Shown: one piece after another, positions 7,781 through 17,107 of the stretch
Layout: every line of letters starts with the position of its first letter
Position numbering within the stretch: position 1 is the first letter of the stretch
Assembly (NCBI RefSeq): GCF_031202305.1
Contig: NZ_CP101731.1
Span: forward strand, 124,001-188,000
DNA from: Pelagibacterium sp. 26DY04
GTDB lineage: Bacteria; Pseudomonadota; Alphaproteobacteria; Rhizobiales; Devosiaceae
Reading direction: 5' to 3'
Length of the DNA: 64,000 nucleotides
Notes under the pieces: model-generated
Told to the model about the DNA's origin: nothing
The model's input: only the letters and a program-made list of their open reading frames with translations
Databases searched by the model: none
Position numbers and translations under genes: made by a program

Positions 7781-9085
7781 TTATTCCGTCACATAACCGG
7801 CATTGGCAAGGATGACGGCCAATGTGGCGCGCATGGCGGGAATGGTGAGCTCGACATCGGTATCGAGCCATTCGTCCAGGGAGTGTGCCCGACCGCCAAC
7901 GCCGCTGTTGGCGCCGATGGTGAGCGCGGGAATGCCCAGGCTCATGGGCATGTTGGAGTCGGTTGAAGAGGTGCCCGGTTCATCCACTTCAAAGCCGGCG
8001 GCCTCGTAGGTCGCGACCGTGTTGAGGAACAGGGAGCTGTTCCGGTCGGTCTGGCCGGCCGGACGATCACCGATCACTTCGAGATTGACGGTGATCTCCC
8101 CGTTTTCGGTGTTGCCCCGCTCGTTTTCGGCCGCAGCGGCTTCCTCGACGATGACCAGGAACTGGTCATGCAGCGCGGCCAGCTCGTCCGGATCGACCGA
8201 ACGCATATCCACATCCGCCGACATCGAGAACGGAATCGAATTGACCGAGGTGCCGCCATCGATGATGCCCACGCTGTGGGTGGTCTTGGGATCTTCGGGC
8301 ACCTCGATTTCCGACAGGGCGGTCATGAAGTTGGCCAGGGCGTAAGCGGGATTGACGGTGCCGAAGGCGCCGAAGCTGTGACCGCCCGGGCCTTCATAGG
8401 TGACCCGATACCGCAGCGAACCGGTGCCGCCCGCCGTCACCCGACCGGCGGTGCCCCCTTCGATCGAGAAGAAGCCCTTGATCTTGTCGGCATAGTCACC
8501 TTCGTTAAAGAGGTAACGCACCCCGCGCAGGTCGCCGGGCCCCTCTTCGCCCACGGTTCCCACGAACAGGATGTCGTCCTCGGTCTGGATGCCGACATCC
8601 TTCATCGCGCGGATATAGGCGAGGATCACGGCCGTGCTCATCTTGTCGTCGCCGACGCCCGGCGCGTGAGCTTCGGTTCCCTGCCAGTTGACGGTCACGT
8701 CCGTGCCCTCGGGGAATACGGTATCGAGGTGGGCGGAAACGACCAGGAACTGGCCATCGCTGTCGGTGCCGCGCCATTCACCGATGGCGTTGCCTTCCTC
8801 GTCCACATGGACGTTTTCCAGCCCCGCTTCCTCGAGCATTTCGGCGTAACGGGCTGAAATTTCCTCTTCCATGAAGGGGCCTGAGGGAATTTCGACCAGT
8901 TCGACGAACTCCTCGATCTGACGGTCGTAGTTGTCGCGCAGGTGCTCGACGGCAGTTTCGAAATTGTCGTCGGACAGTATCGCTTCGGCGATTGCGGTGG
9001 GATCGTCCTGGGCGACCGCCAGGCCGCCCGACATCAGAGCCGCCGTCAGCATCGCTATGGGTAGTGCCTTATTGAGAATTTGCAC
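7781..9085 (-). CDS. Exported M20-family metallopeptidase
   Basis: I chose the GTG at 9085 because an AGGAGG site lies six bases upstream and a clean signal peptide follows (residues 1-26, ending GGLAVAQ). The 434-residue product has the di-zinc site of M20 enzymes: SAHLDTV (H119, D121), GVGDDKMS (D146), the EE pair in TVGEEGPG (E180/E181), and a distal His in GGRAHSLDEW. The dimerisation domain lies in the middle. It probably cleaves peptides or N-acyl amino acids in the periplasm. The mature protein is strongly acidic, as in secreted proteins of salt-tolerant bacteria. It is a single gene, followed by a hairpin. Confidence 0.87.
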   Translation of the reverse strand: MQILNKALPIAMLTAALMSGGLAVAQDDPTAIAEAILSDDNFETAVEHLRDNYDRQIEEFVELVEIPSGPFMEEEISARYAEMLEEAGLENVHVDEEGNAIGEWRGTDSDGQFLVVSAHLDTVFPEGTDVTVNWQGTEAHAPGVGDDKMSTAVILAYIRAMKDVGIQTEDDILFVGTVGEEGPGDLRGVRYLFNEGDYADKIKGFFSIEGGTAGRVTAGGTGSLRYRVTYEGPGGHSFGAFGTVNPAYALANFMTALSEIEVPEDPKTTHSVGIIDGGTSVNSIPFSMSADVDMRSVDPDELAALHDQFLVIVEEAAAAENERGNTENGEITVNLEVIGDRPAGQTDRNSSLFLNTVATYEAAGFEVDEPGTSSTDSNMPMSLGIPALTIGANSGVGGRAHSLDEWLDTDVELTIPAMRATLAVILANAGYVTE

Positions 9086-9598
9086 CCTGTACCTCCTGAA
9101 TACACCTTTCGGGAAACCGGTTAATCCCGCATCCCGATCCTTTGGGCAGGGCAAGAATAACAACCGCGAAAAAATCATTTCTAATGCAATTTTCGCATAA
9201 TGTGTTTTCTGCATCGGGCTCGAGAGAGCGGAAAAGCCGGCCAAAAGAACACGCCTTGCGGATGTAAAGGTGGAAAAGGACCATTGAGCGACCATGATCG
9301 CGCAATAATCGGCCTGCGTTTACGGTGGCTTGGCATCGTATTAGGGAAAAAGTACTGACAATGCCTAATCGGTGGTCACTGAAGGCCGCTGCCTACGCAG
9401 ACGGCATCGATCTCGTTGCATGTGTCACGCGCAAGACCAGACTGTTGTGATACGAAAGTATTAGGCCCTGCCTCACGAGAACGACACAACGCAAGGCTCG
9501 AACCGCGCGATAGGACAGGATCGAGAGACTGGAGTTGACGTGCCCGGAGGAACGTCGCACCAAGGAACCACGTCACGCGGGGGTCGAAGGGAGGGATC
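9086..9598. other. Divergent intergenic region, peptidase / L-lactate dehydrogenase
   Basis: This 513-base region separates two genes transcribed in opposite directions and must hold both promoters. I see no open frame with a recognisable product. The 8-mer GTATTAGG occurs twice on the plus strand (9338-9345 and 9458-9465), and the reverse of its core, CCTAAT, at 9364-9369. These may be regulator half-sites, but the motif is short. The stretch around 9160-9200 is AT-rich and could be the peptidase promoter. Confidence 0.4.
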
Positions 9599-10744
9599 AT
9601 GCGGCTCAAGGATTGTCACAATTTCCGGGATTTCCGCCGCATGGCGCAACAGCGCCTGCCCGGCCCGATCTTCAACTATATCGATGGCGCCGCCGATGAC
9701 GAGGTGACCTACCGGCGCAACACCGAGGCTTTCGAAGCGGTCGATCTGGTTCCCAACATCCTGCGCGGGGTGGGAGAGGTGGACATGTCGGTGACCGTGC
9801 TGGGGCAAAAGCTCGCCATGCCTGTCTACTGCTCTCCCACCGCGCTCCAGCGCCTGTTCCATCACCAGGGCGAGCGCGCCGTTGCCGCGGCGGCGCACAA
9901 ATACGGCACCATGTTCGGGGTTTCCTCGCTGGGTACGGTCAGCCTCGAGGAAGCGCGCAAGATCGCGCCGGGACCGCAGGTCTATCAATTCTATTTCCAC
10001 AAGGATCGCGGCCTTAATCGCGAGATGATGGCGCGGGCCAAGGCGGCGGGGGTCGACGCCATGCTGCTGACGGTGGATTCGATAACCGGGGGCAATCGCG
10101 AGCGCGACAAGCGGACCGGCTTTTCCATTCCCTTCCGGCTCAATCTCACCGGCCTCACCCAGTTCGCCATGCGCCCGGCCTGGGGGCTCAACTATCTGAC
10201 CCACGAGAAATTCTCCCTCCCCCAGCTCGACAGCCATGTGGATATGGGCGGGGGCACCATGTCGATCTCGAAATATTTCACCGAGATGCTCGACCCCAAT
10301 CTCACATGGGCCGATGTGGAGCAGATGGTCGGCGAATGGGGCGGCCAGTTCTGTCTCAAGGGGGTGATGTCGGTTGCCGATGCGCGCAAGGCCGCCGATA
10401 TCGGCTGCACGGGGATCGTGCTGTCCAACCATGGCGGGCGGCAGCTCGACGGCTCGCGCACCGCGTTCGAGCAACTCGGCGAGGTGGTCGACGCGGTGGG
10501 AGACCGGCTGGACGTGATGATGGATGGCGGGGTGCAGCGCGGCACCCATGTGCTCAAGGCGCTGTCCTTGGGCGCCAAGGCCGTGGGCCTGGGGCGCTAT
10601 TATCTCTTCCCCCTCGCTGCGGCCGGACAGGCCGGCGTCGAGCGTGCCCTTAACAACATGCGCATCGAAATCGAACGCGCCATGAAGCTGATGGGCGTGA
10701 GTTCGATCGGCGAGCTCAGCCGCGACAATCTCAAATTCCGCTGA
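9599..10744 (+). CDS. lldD: FMN-dependent L-lactate dehydrogenase / alpha-hydroxy acid oxidase
   Basis: A 381-residue member of the FMN-linked alpha-hydroxy acid dehydrogenase family, which oxidises L-lactate (or a close 2-hydroxy acid) to the keto acid and feeds electrons to quinone. The family's N-terminal FNYIDGAADDE, the substrate-loop region near residue 80 (SPTALQRLFH) and the active-site SNHGGRQLDG with catalytic H278 are all present. Phosphate-binding MMDGGVQRG and ALGA-type LSLGAKAVGLGR follow. Length and motifs match LldD; mandelate or glycolate specificity cannot be excluded. A gggaggg ribosome site supports the start. No permease or lldR regulator is next to it. Confidence 0.88.
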   Translation: MRLKDCHNFRDFRRMAQQRLPGPIFNYIDGAADDEVTYRRNTEAFEAVDLVPNILRGVGEVDMSVTVLGQKLAMPVYCSPTALQRLFHHQGERAVAAAAHKYGTMFGVSSLGTVSLEEARKIAPGPQVYQFYFHKDRGLNREMMARAKAAGVDAMLLTVDSITGGNRERDKRTGFSIPFRLNLTGLTQFAMRPAWGLNYLTHEKFSLPQLDSHVDMGGGTMSISKYFTEMLDPNLTWADVEQMVGEWGGQFCLKGVMSVADARKAADIGCTGIVLSNHGGRQLDGSRTAFEQLGEVVDAVGDRLDVMMDGGVQRGTHVLKALSLGAKAVGLGRYYLFPLAAAGQAGVERALNNMRIEIERAMKLMGVSSIGELSRDNLKFR

Positions 10745-10772
10745 CACCAACCGTGGCGCGCCGCCACAAATA

Positions 10773-10787
10773 TGATTGCATCGCTCA
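10773..10787. promoter_or_regulatory. Possible RirA-type iron-responsive (IRO) box
   Basis: TGA, nine bases, then TCA occurs at 10773-10787, about 107 bases before the siderophore ABC operon. TGA-N9-TCA is the core reported for the rhizobial iron regulator RirA. The core is only six fixed bases, so chance occurrence is likely; the position before an iron operon is the only support. Confidence 0.25.
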
Positions 10788-10893
10788 ACTTCAGCGATTA
10801 TGACCGGAGCCGTAAACAGGCGCCGGCAAGCTAGTGTTTCCCCCTGGTGTGGAAGCCGGCAGCCGATCTTGGGATGAGGACGACATCGCGGCC

Positions 10894-11730
10894 ATGAGTG
10901 ATCGTCTCGAAAACCGCACGGCGCGGCTGACGGCCCAGGCCATCACCTCCGGCTATGATGGCACGCCGGTGCTGTCCGACGTTTCCCTCGCCGTCGCGCC
11001 GGGGAAAATGACCGTGCTGGTGGGGCCGAACGGATCGGGCAAATCCACCCTGCTCAAGACCATGGGACGTATTCTCACCCCGACCAGCGGATCGGTGCTG
11101 CTGGACGGAAAATCCATACATACCGCCAAAAGCCGGGACGTGGCGCGCACGCTGGGGCTGCTGCCGCAGGGACCGATCGCGCCCGAGGGGCTGACGGTGC
11201 GCGAGCTTGTGGCCCAGGGACGCTTTCCCCATCAGGGACTGATGCGGCAATGGACGCGGGATGACGAAGAGATCGTGACCTCGGCCATGGCCACGGCATC
11301 GGTTAGCGAATTCGCCGACCGTCCGGTGGATTCGCTTTCGGGCGGCCAGCGCCAGCGTTGCTGGATCGCCATGGCCCTTGCCCAGCAGACGGACCTTCTG
11401 CTGCTCGACGAGCCCACGACCTTCCTTGATTTGAAGGTTCAGGTCGATCTCATGGAGCTTCTGGCCGATCTGGCGCATACCGGCGGGCGCACGCTGGTGG
11501 TGGTGCTGCATGAATTGAGCCTTGCGGCCGCCTATGCCGATCATCTGGTGATGATGAAGGAGGGCAAGATCGTCTGCGCGGGGGCGCCCGATGCGATCTT
11601 TACCGCCCAGCGGCTCAAGGACGTGTTCGATCTCGATGCCCATGTGGTGCGCGATGCCGAGACCGGGCATCTGGTCTGCGTGCCGCTGGGCGCGCATGCA
11701 CGCCGCAAGGCGTCGGTCCGGGTCGCATGA
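10894..11730 (+). CDS. Iron-siderophore ABC transporter ATP-binding protein, FecE/FepC type
   Basis: A 278-residue ATPase with Walker A GPNGSGKST (residues 44-52), signature LSGGQRQRC, Walker B LLLLDEPTT, and the switch His in VLHEL. It matches FecE/FepC/BtuD proteins that drive import of ferric siderophores, haem or cobalamin. The stop overlaps the first permease start as ATGA. I placed the start at the ATG at 10894, where the family N-terminus begins. The frame stays open to a GTG at 10834, but those 20 residues do not look like the family. This is the first gene of a six-gene uptake operon. Confidence 0.9.
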   Translation: MSDRLENRTARLTAQAITSGYDGTPVLSDVSLAVAPGKMTVLVGPNGSGKSTLLKTMGRILTPTSGSVLLDGKSIHTAKSRDVARTLGLLPQGPIAPEGLTVRELVAQGRFPHQGLMRQWTRDDEEIVTSAMATASVSEFADRPVDSLSGGQRQRCWIAMALAQQTDLLLLDEPTTFLDLKVQVDLMELLADLAHTGGRTLVVVLHELSLAAAYADHLVMMKEGKIVCAGAPDAIFTAQRLKDVFDLDAHVVRDAETGHLVCVPLGAHARRKASVRVA

Positions 11731-12749
11731 GCGCGGCGGCACCCGCGATCGGCTCCCGCCGGCTGGTGGCCAATGCCTCGGGCATACCGGTATTGCTCGC
11801 CCTCACGGCGCTGCTGTTAGCCGTCCATATCGCCGTCGGCGCCAAGGCGCTGCCGCTCGCCACGGTGTTCGAGGCGCTCGCCGATCGCGACCGGACGGTC
11901 TTTGACCATATGATCATCTGGGACCTGCGCCTGCCCCGCGCGCTGATCGCGCTGACCGTGGGCGCCGCGCTTTCGGTGGCGGGAGCGCTGATGCAGGGGG
12001 TGACGCGCAATCCGCTGGCCGATCCGGGACTTTTGGGGCTGATGGCAGGCGCATCCTTTGCCGTGGTGATGGCCTCGTTCCTCTTCGGCCCGGCGGCCCT
12101 CGTCTGGCTGCCCTGGATCGCGGCGCTGGGGGCGCTGGCGACGGCCTTGATCGTCTATTGCATCGCCCACTGGGCGCCGGGCGGGGCGACGCCGCTGACC
12201 CTGACGCTTTCGGGCGCGGCCATTTCGGCGTTTCTGGGCGCCATCATCTCGATCGCCCATCTGCTCAACGAAGACAGCTTCGACAATCTGCGCGTGTGGC
12301 TTTCCGGCTCTCTGGCCGGCCGCGACATCGCCATGCTCTATGTCACAGGCCCGTGGATCGCCATTGCCCTGATTATGGCCCTGGCGCTCGGCCGCCAGGT
12401 GACGGCGCTGGCCATGGGGGACGACGTCGCCAAGGGGCTGGGGGTGCGCACCGGGCCGCTCAAGATCCAATTGCTGGTGGTCACCGTGGTGCTCACCGCC
12501 TGTTCGGTCGCCCTGGCCGGACCGATGGGGTTCGTGGGCCTCGTCATTCCGCATGTGGCACGATTGCTGGTGGGGTCCGACTATCGCTGGATCGTGCCCT
12601 ATTCGGCGGTGATCGGGGCCGCCTATCTGTTGGGGGTCGACATCATCGCCCGCATCGTCATTCCGCCGCGCGAGATCTCGACCGGGATCATCACGGCGAT
12701 GGTGGGCGCGCCGGTGTTCATCCAACTGGTGCGGATGCGCGCAAGATGA
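11727..12749 (+). CDS. Iron-siderophore ABC transporter permease, FecCD family (first)
   Basis: A 340-residue, very hydrophobic FecCD/BtuC-type permease with about ten membrane helices. Family signatures are RLPRALIALTVGAALSVAG, GVTRNPLADPGLLG and the coupling segment GPMGFVGLVIPHVARLLVG. It overlaps the ATPase gene before it and the second permease after it by four bases each (ATGA), so translation is coupled. With the second permease it probably forms a heterodimeric channel, as in FecC-FecD or FepD-FepG. Confidence 0.92.
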   Translation: MSAAAPAIGSRRLVANASGIPVLLALTALLLAVHIAVGAKALPLATVFEALADRDRTVFDHMIIWDLRLPRALIALTVGAALSVAGALMQGVTRNPLADPGLLGLMAGASFAVVMASFLFGPAALVWLPWIAALGALATALIVYCIAHWAPGGATPLTLTLSGAAISAFLGAIISIAHLLNEDSFDNLRVWLSGSLAGRDIAMLYVTGPWIAIALIMALALGRQVTALAMGDDVAKGLGVRTGPLKIQLLVVTVVLTACSVALAGPMGFVGLVIPHVARLLVGSDYRWIVPYSAVIGAAYLLGVDIIARIVIPPREISTGIITAMVGAPVFIQLVRMRAR

Positions 12750-13816
12750 ATACGCTCGCTCGCTCCGAACGCCATTGGGTGCTGCGCTCGCGCACCGAAC
12801 GCATCGCGCTGCGCCTGCCGGCACGCGGGATCATCGCCATCGGGCTTCTTGTGGCTCTGCAACTGGCCATCCTTTCGCTCAGCCTCACCCTGGGCAGCTA
12901 CGAGATCGATCTGCCGACGCTGATGGCGACCCTTTCGGGCACCACCGTGTCAGCGGCCATCGATAACGTCATCTGGCAGTTCCGCCTGCCGCGCGCCCTG
13001 GTCGCGGCGCTGGTGGGCGCGATGATGGCGCTTTCGGGTGCTGCGATGCAGAACGTCACCCGCAACGGGCTGGCCGATCCCTCGCTCATCGGCATCAGCC
13101 AGGGCGCGGCGCTGGCCGTGGTTGCGGCGATCGTGGTTTTCCCGCAGATCGAGCATGGCCTGCGCCCGGTCATCGCCTTTGGCGGCGCGCTGGGGGTTGC
13201 GGCGCTGGTGCAGGCGCTCAGCTATCAAAAGCGCGGCAACAGCACGATCCGCTTCATCCTGCTCGGCATCGGGGTCTCGGCGTTCATCTCCTCGATCACC
13301 TCGGCCATGCTCACCTATGGCGACATCGACAGGGCGATCTCGGCGCTTTCCTGGCTCGCGGGGTCGGTCAATGCGGCGACCTGGAGCGACGTTCACGTCC
13401 TCACCCTCTGGTGCCTGGCGCTCGCGCCGGTGATCCTGGCGCTGAGCCGGGTGATGTCGGTGATGCGCATGGGCGAGGGAACCGCCATCGGCCTTGGCGC
13501 GCCGGTCAAATGGGCGCGCTACGGGCTGATCGCGGTCGGGGTGGGATTTGCCGCCGCCGCGACGGCCCTTGTCGGCCCGCTCGGCTTTGTGGGGCTGATC
13601 GCCCCCCATGCGGCGCGGCGCATCGCACGCAGCGGAGTGGGGGTCCACGCGATCCTCACCGCGCTTTGCGGCGCGGTGCTGGTCTCGGTCGCCGACCTTG
13701 TCGGCCGCGCCGCCTTCGCCCCCATTCAACTGCCCGCCGGCCTCATCACCTCCATCATCGGCGTTCCGGTCTTTATCTATCTCCTGCAAAGAGCGGCCGC
13801 CAAATCGCATTTGTGA
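12746..13816 (+). CDS. Iron-siderophore ABC transporter permease, FecCD family (second)
   Basis: A 356-residue FecCD-type permease with FRLPRALVAALVGAMMALSG, NVTRNGLADPSLIGI and the coupling segment GPLGFVGLIAPHAARRI. It pairs with the permease just upstream and resembles FepG/FecD-like second subunits. The ATG at 12746 overlaps the upstream stop, and a longer open frame upstream in the same phase is only a shadow of the first permease. An 86-base gap with no clear gene follows before the reductase-like protein. Confidence 0.92.
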   Translation: MNTLARSERHWVLRSRTERIALRLPARGIIAIGLLVALQLAILSLSLTLGSYEIDLPTLMATLSGTTVSAAIDNVIWQFRLPRALVAALVGAMMALSGAAMQNVTRNGLADPSLIGISQGAALAVVAAIVVFPQIEHGLRPVIAFGGALGVAALVQALSYQKRGNSTIRFILLGIGVSAFISSITSAMLTYGDIDRAISALSWLAGSVNAATWSDVHVLTLWCLALAPVILALSRVMSVMRMGEGTAIGLGAPVKWARYGLIAVGVGFAAAATALVGPLGFVGLIAPHAARRIARSGVGVHAILTALCGAVLVSVADLVGRAAFAPIQLPAGLITSIIGVPVFIYLLQRAAAKSHL

Positions 13817-13902
13817 GTGAAATCATGATCCCATTCCGCCTTCCATCGCTGTTTCGGGCGGCGGCCCGTCCCTTCACCCTCTTCGAGCAAGCGGGGCAGT
13901 AA

Positions 13903-14805
13903 ATGGCGGGGCACGTCTTTTGCCGCGATCTTTGCCTTGAGAGGGGCGAGCCGCATCAGGGCACGGGCGATGCGCCCCAGCGCGTGCTCATGCTCGCCTG
14001 GCCGCGCGGCAAATGGCGGACGCCGCGCTGGGAATCGGTCGATATGAGCCCCGCCCTCGCCACCTCTATCCACGAGGCGGCGAAAAGCGGCCTGCATGTG
14101 GCGCTCGTCGACAGGGTCGGGGAGAGCGAAAGCCTTCCCCAGCTCACCGCCCTGCCCGAATCGGTATCGGCAGATTTTTCCAGCGAGGCCGATCTGATCG
14201 CGGCGATCGATGCCTATGCGGCGGGCGAGGTGTTTGCCGGCACGTTCGACCCGCGCACCACCATTATCGTGTGCACGGATTCGCGGCGGGACGCCTGCTG
14301 CGCGCGCTATGGCTTTTCGACCTACAAGGCGCTGGCTGCGACCGCCGACAGGGAAAAGTTCAACATCGTCCAGGCCACCCATATCGGGGGCTGCCGTTTT
14401 GCCGCTTCGCTGGTCGTCATGCCGCAGCGCCAACGCTATGGCCGCATGACGGCGGGGCAGGCGCCCGCCTTCCTCGAAGCGCTGTCGCGCGGCCAGATCT
14501 TCCTGCCTGCCTATAAGGGGCGCACGGACGAACCAGAGCCGCTGCAGGTGGCCGAACTCGCCGCGCTGCAATGGGCGGCGGACAATGATGCGCCGGCATC
14601 GGTTCGACTGTCCCATGGCGGGCTGCCCGACACCCCGCAGGATGGGGACGAATTCGTTCTTTCGGCAGAATTGGGCGCAAACCGTCTCTCGATCCGCCTG
14701 CGCGCCAGGACCTTCCACGTGCAGGGCAATTGCGGCGTGGTGGCCAAGGGCGGCGGCGGCGATCAGATCCGATGGTGTCTCGACCAGATGTCGGTGGCAT
14801 CGTGA
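13903..14805 (+). CDS. Sucrase/ferredoxin-like protein, probable siderophore-iron reductase
   Basis: A 300-residue cytoplasmic protein of the sucrase/ferredoxin-like family, which has a thioredoxin-like [2Fe-2S] fold. Diagnostic parts are the N-terminal FCRDLCLERGEP, then CTDSRRDACCARYG and THIGGCRFAASLVVMP, where the clustered Cys and His residues would hold the iron-sulfur centre. Its place between the permeases and the binding proteins of a siderophore importer suggests that it reduces or releases imported iron. That function is inference. The start is set by the family N-terminus; a 26-codon frame ending just before it (13825-13902) shows no homology. Confidence 0.8.
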   Translation: MAGHVFCRDLCLERGEPHQGTGDAPQRVLMLAWPRGKWRTPRWESVDMSPALATSIHEAAKSGLHVALVDRVGESESLPQLTALPESVSADFSSEADLIAAIDAYAAGEVFAGTFDPRTTIIVCTDSRRDACCARYGFSTYKALAATADREKFNIVQATHIGGCRFAASLVVMPQRQRYGRMTAGQAPAFLEALSRGQIFLPAYKGRTDEPEPLQVAELAALQWAADNDAPASVRLSHGGLPDTPQDGDEFVLSAELGANRLSIRLRARTFHVQGNCGVVAKGGGGDQIRWCLDQMSVAS

Positions 14806-14867
14806 CCTGGCCGGCGGCCCTCACCCACCGGCTCCCCTCTCCTCAAACCAAATGTGAGGCCTTTCCG

Positions 14868-15827
14868 ATGACGTTCAAACCCTTCCTTGCCGCGCTTGCG
14901 ACGGCCCTTGTTGCCGGGCCGGCGCTTGCGCAGGACTCGCAGGTCCTGACCGACGGCACCGGCACCGAGATTACCGTGCCCGCCGACCCGCAACGCGTGG
15001 TTTCCCTGCACGACACCTCTCTTACGGTGGCGCTGCTCGAACTGGGGATCGTGCCTGTCGGCAGCCACGGCCGTACGCCCGAGAACGCCCAGCCCAACAT
15101 CCGTTCGGGCAAGCTGATCACCGGCTATGATTTCGACAATTCGGCCATCGAATTCGTCGGGAACCTCCCCGCCGACGTGGAGGCCGTGGCAGCACTCGAA
15201 CCCGACCTGATCCTGACGACCGACTGGCAGACGGCCGATGTGGGGCAATTGCGTTCCATTGCCCCCACCTATGTCTTCCCCATTTCGACCATGGACGATT
15301 TCGAGGTCTATCGGACGGTCGCCGAGGTCACCGGGACCACCGACGAACTTGAAAAGCTCGAAGCCCGCTACGGGGCCCAGCTCGATATGATCGATGCGCT
15401 GGTCACCCCCCAGGACATCACCGTCAGCGTGATCCAGGCCAATGCCGGCGAGTTGCATGTGTGGAACACCTATGGCTCGCTGGGCAAGGTTCTGCGCGAT
15501 GCGGGCTTTGCCTTCCCCGCCGCCATCGATGCCATCGAAGGCAATGAGCGGCAGATCTTTTCGGGCGAATCCTATCCCGATTTCGATGCCGACTTCATCT
15601 TCGTCACCTATGCCGTCGAGCGGGGCGAAACCCCGGCGATGGCCCGCGCCGCGCTCGACGAGGTCCTGCCCGGCTGGTGCGAGGTGATGCATGCCTGCCG
15701 CAACGGACAGATCGTCTATGTCCCGCGCGAAATCGCCTCCTCGGCGACCTATGATTCACTGACGGCGCTGACCCAGATCGTCGCTTCCCACGTGGCCGGC
15801 CGCGACTATGTCGCGCTCGGGCAGTAA
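14868..15827 (+). CDS. Iron-siderophore ABC transporter substrate-binding protein (first paralogue)
   Basis: A 319-residue periplasmic binding protein with a signal peptide (residues 1-22, ending GPALAQ) and the FecB/FepB fold. It shows VPADPQRVVSLHD at the start of the first lobe, ALEPDLILTT in the middle, and a second lobe ending in YVPREIASSATYDSL. A GTGAGG site 7 bases upstream supports the ATG at 14868. It is clearly related along its whole length to the next gene, pointing to tandem duplication. The ligand could be a siderophore, haem or another chelate. Confidence 0.88.
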   Translation: MTFKPFLAALATALVAGPALAQDSQVLTDGTGTEITVPADPQRVVSLHDTSLTVALLELGIVPVGSHGRTPENAQPNIRSGKLITGYDFDNSAIEFVGNLPADVEAVAALEPDLILTTDWQTADVGQLRSIAPTYVFPISTMDDFEVYRTVAEVTGTTDELEKLEARYGAQLDMIDALVTPQDITVSVIQANAGELHVWNTYGSLGKVLRDAGFAFPAAIDAIEGNERQIFSGESYPDFDADFIFVTYAVERGETPAMARAALDEVLPGWCEVMHACRNGQIVYVPREIASSATYDSLTALTQIVASHVAGRDYVALGQ

Positions 15828-15843
15828 TTTCGGAGGGATAATC

Positions 15844-16812
15844 GTGAGATCCTTGAAAACACTTCTGGCCGCCGGCGTGCTCGCCGCGTGCGCAATGGCA
15901 GCTCCTGGATTTGCGCAGGAGACCCGTGAATTTGTCGACGATGCCGGCCGCACCGTCGAGATACCCGCCGACCCCCAGCGCATCGCCTCCCTGCACGATC
16001 TCTCGCTCACCGTTCCGCTGATCGAGCTCGGCGTCCATCCCGTCGCCAGCCACGGCCGCACGACCGAAGCTGGGGAAGGTTTCATCCGCTCGTCCAAGGT
16101 TCTGACCGGGGTTGATTTCGACAATTCCGACATCGCGTTCCTTGGCAACCTGCCGGTCGACATCGAAGCGGTCGCGGCCAGCGAACCTGACCTCATCATC
16201 ACCACGCCCTGGCAGACCGCACCGGTCGAACAGCTCGAAGCCATCGCCCCCACCATCGTTCTCGACGATGCGGTGCGGGGAGATTTCGGCATGTACGAGG
16301 CGCTTGCCGAGATTACGGGAACGACCGATACCCTCGCCATACTCGAGGGGCGCTACGACAGCCAGATCGAACAGATCCGGCGCCTGATCGATACCCAATC
16401 CATTTCGGTCAACGTGATCCAAGGCGTCGACGGGGAGGTGCTTTCCTGGCACACCTATGGCGGCCTGGGACGCGTGCTGCGGGATGCCGGTTTTGTCTTC
16501 CCCGAGCGCGTCGAGGCGATCCCCGAAGGGGAGTTCGAGCGCATGAGCGCCGAGGCGCTGCCCGAATTGGACGCCGACTTCCTGTTCGTCACCTACCGCA
16601 CCGATACGCTGGAGACGCCCCAGGATGCGCTGGGCCACCTCGAACAGGTCATGCCCAATTTCTGCGAATTCCTGCACGCCTGCCGGGAAAACCAGATGAT
16701 CGTCATGCCGCGCGAGGAGGCTTCGGCCTCGTCCTACTACGCGCTGGGCGTGATGGCCTATACGGTCATTTCCCAGATCAGCGGCCGCCGGTTCGAGCCG
16801 ATGCCCGAATAG
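15844..16812 (+). CDS. Iron-siderophore ABC transporter substrate-binding protein (second paralogue)
   Basis: A 322-residue periplasmic binding protein that starts at GTG 15844 behind a GGAGGG site, with a signal peptide to about residue 25 (ending APGFAQ). It repeats the architecture of the preceding gene: IPADPQRIASLHDLSLTV, VASHGRTTEAG, GNLPVDIEAVAASEPDLI, and a C-terminal HACRENQMIVMPREEAS. Differences are spread evenly rather than confined to one end, so it is an old duplicate, perhaps with a different ligand. It is the last gene of the operon and is followed by a terminator-like hairpin. Confidence 0.88.
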   Translation: MRSLKTLLAAGVLAACAMAAPGFAQETREFVDDAGRTVEIPADPQRIASLHDLSLTVPLIELGVHPVASHGRTTEAGEGFIRSSKVLTGVDFDNSDIAFLGNLPVDIEAVAASEPDLIITTPWQTAPVEQLEAIAPTIVLDDAVRGDFGMYEALAEITGTTDTLAILEGRYDSQIEQIRRLIDTQSISVNVIQGVDGEVLSWHTYGGLGRVLRDAGFVFPERVEAIPEGEFERMSAEALPELDADFLFVTYRTDTLETPQDALGHLEQVMPNFCEFLHACRENQMIVMPREEASASSYYALGVMAYTVISQISGRRFEPMPE

Positions 16813-16820
16813 GCTGACCG

Positions 16821-16858
16821 CCGGGGCGGGCCAATTCGCCTGCCCCGGCCCCTTTATG
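16821..16858 (+). terminator. Hairpin terminator of the siderophore operon
   Basis: CCGGGGCGGG (16821-16830) pairs with CCTGCCCCGG (16839-16848) over 10 bp with one G-U pair and an 8-nt loop. A short C/T-rich run follows. It sits 8 bases after the last binding-protein stop and isolates that operon from kdp. Confidence 0.6.
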
Positions 16859-16983
16859 AAATTCCTATTTCTTTGCCGTCCCGCCTCTCTCGAACCTTTA
16901 TGGCCGAGGGAGCCATATCTCTCGCCGAACCAAGGACCTTGCCGCGCCGCGGCACTCCTGAGACCAACAGGCGAGATTCCAGC

Positions 16984-17073
16984 ATGCTCATCGATTACTG
17001 GCTCGGCGCCATCGTGACCCTGGGGGTCGCGGGGTACCTCGTTTACGTGCTGCTTCGGCCCGAGCGGTTCTAG
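16984..17073 (+). CDS. kdpF: KdpF small membrane subunit
   Basis: A 29-residue, single-helix protein (hydrophobic residues about 5-24, then RPERF). This is the standard size and ending of KdpF, the small peptide that stabilises the Kdp potassium pump. It lies 34 bases before kdpB, as the first gene of the operon. The frame is open further upstream to 16873, but only the last 29 residues look like KdpF. The ribosome site is weak. Confidence 0.85.
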   Translation: MLIDYWLGAIVTLGVAGYLVYVLLRPERF

Positions 17074-17107
17074 CCCTCGTTTTTCATCGAAAATTTCGGA
17101 GGCTCAA

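Noticed and set aside
9338..9465. Repeated GTATTAGG 8-mers as a defined operator
   Set aside because: The copies are 120 bases apart and short; noted in the intergenic entry but not strong enough for a separate regulatory call.
10753..10767. Short GTGGCG/CGCCAC hairpin after the lactate dehydrogenase gene
   Set aside because: A six-bp stem without a T tract is common by chance at this GC content; too weak to call a terminator.
13825..13902. A 26-codon frame between the second permease and the reductase-like gene
   Set aside because: No homology and no strong ribosome site; it is probably the spacer before the reductase gene.
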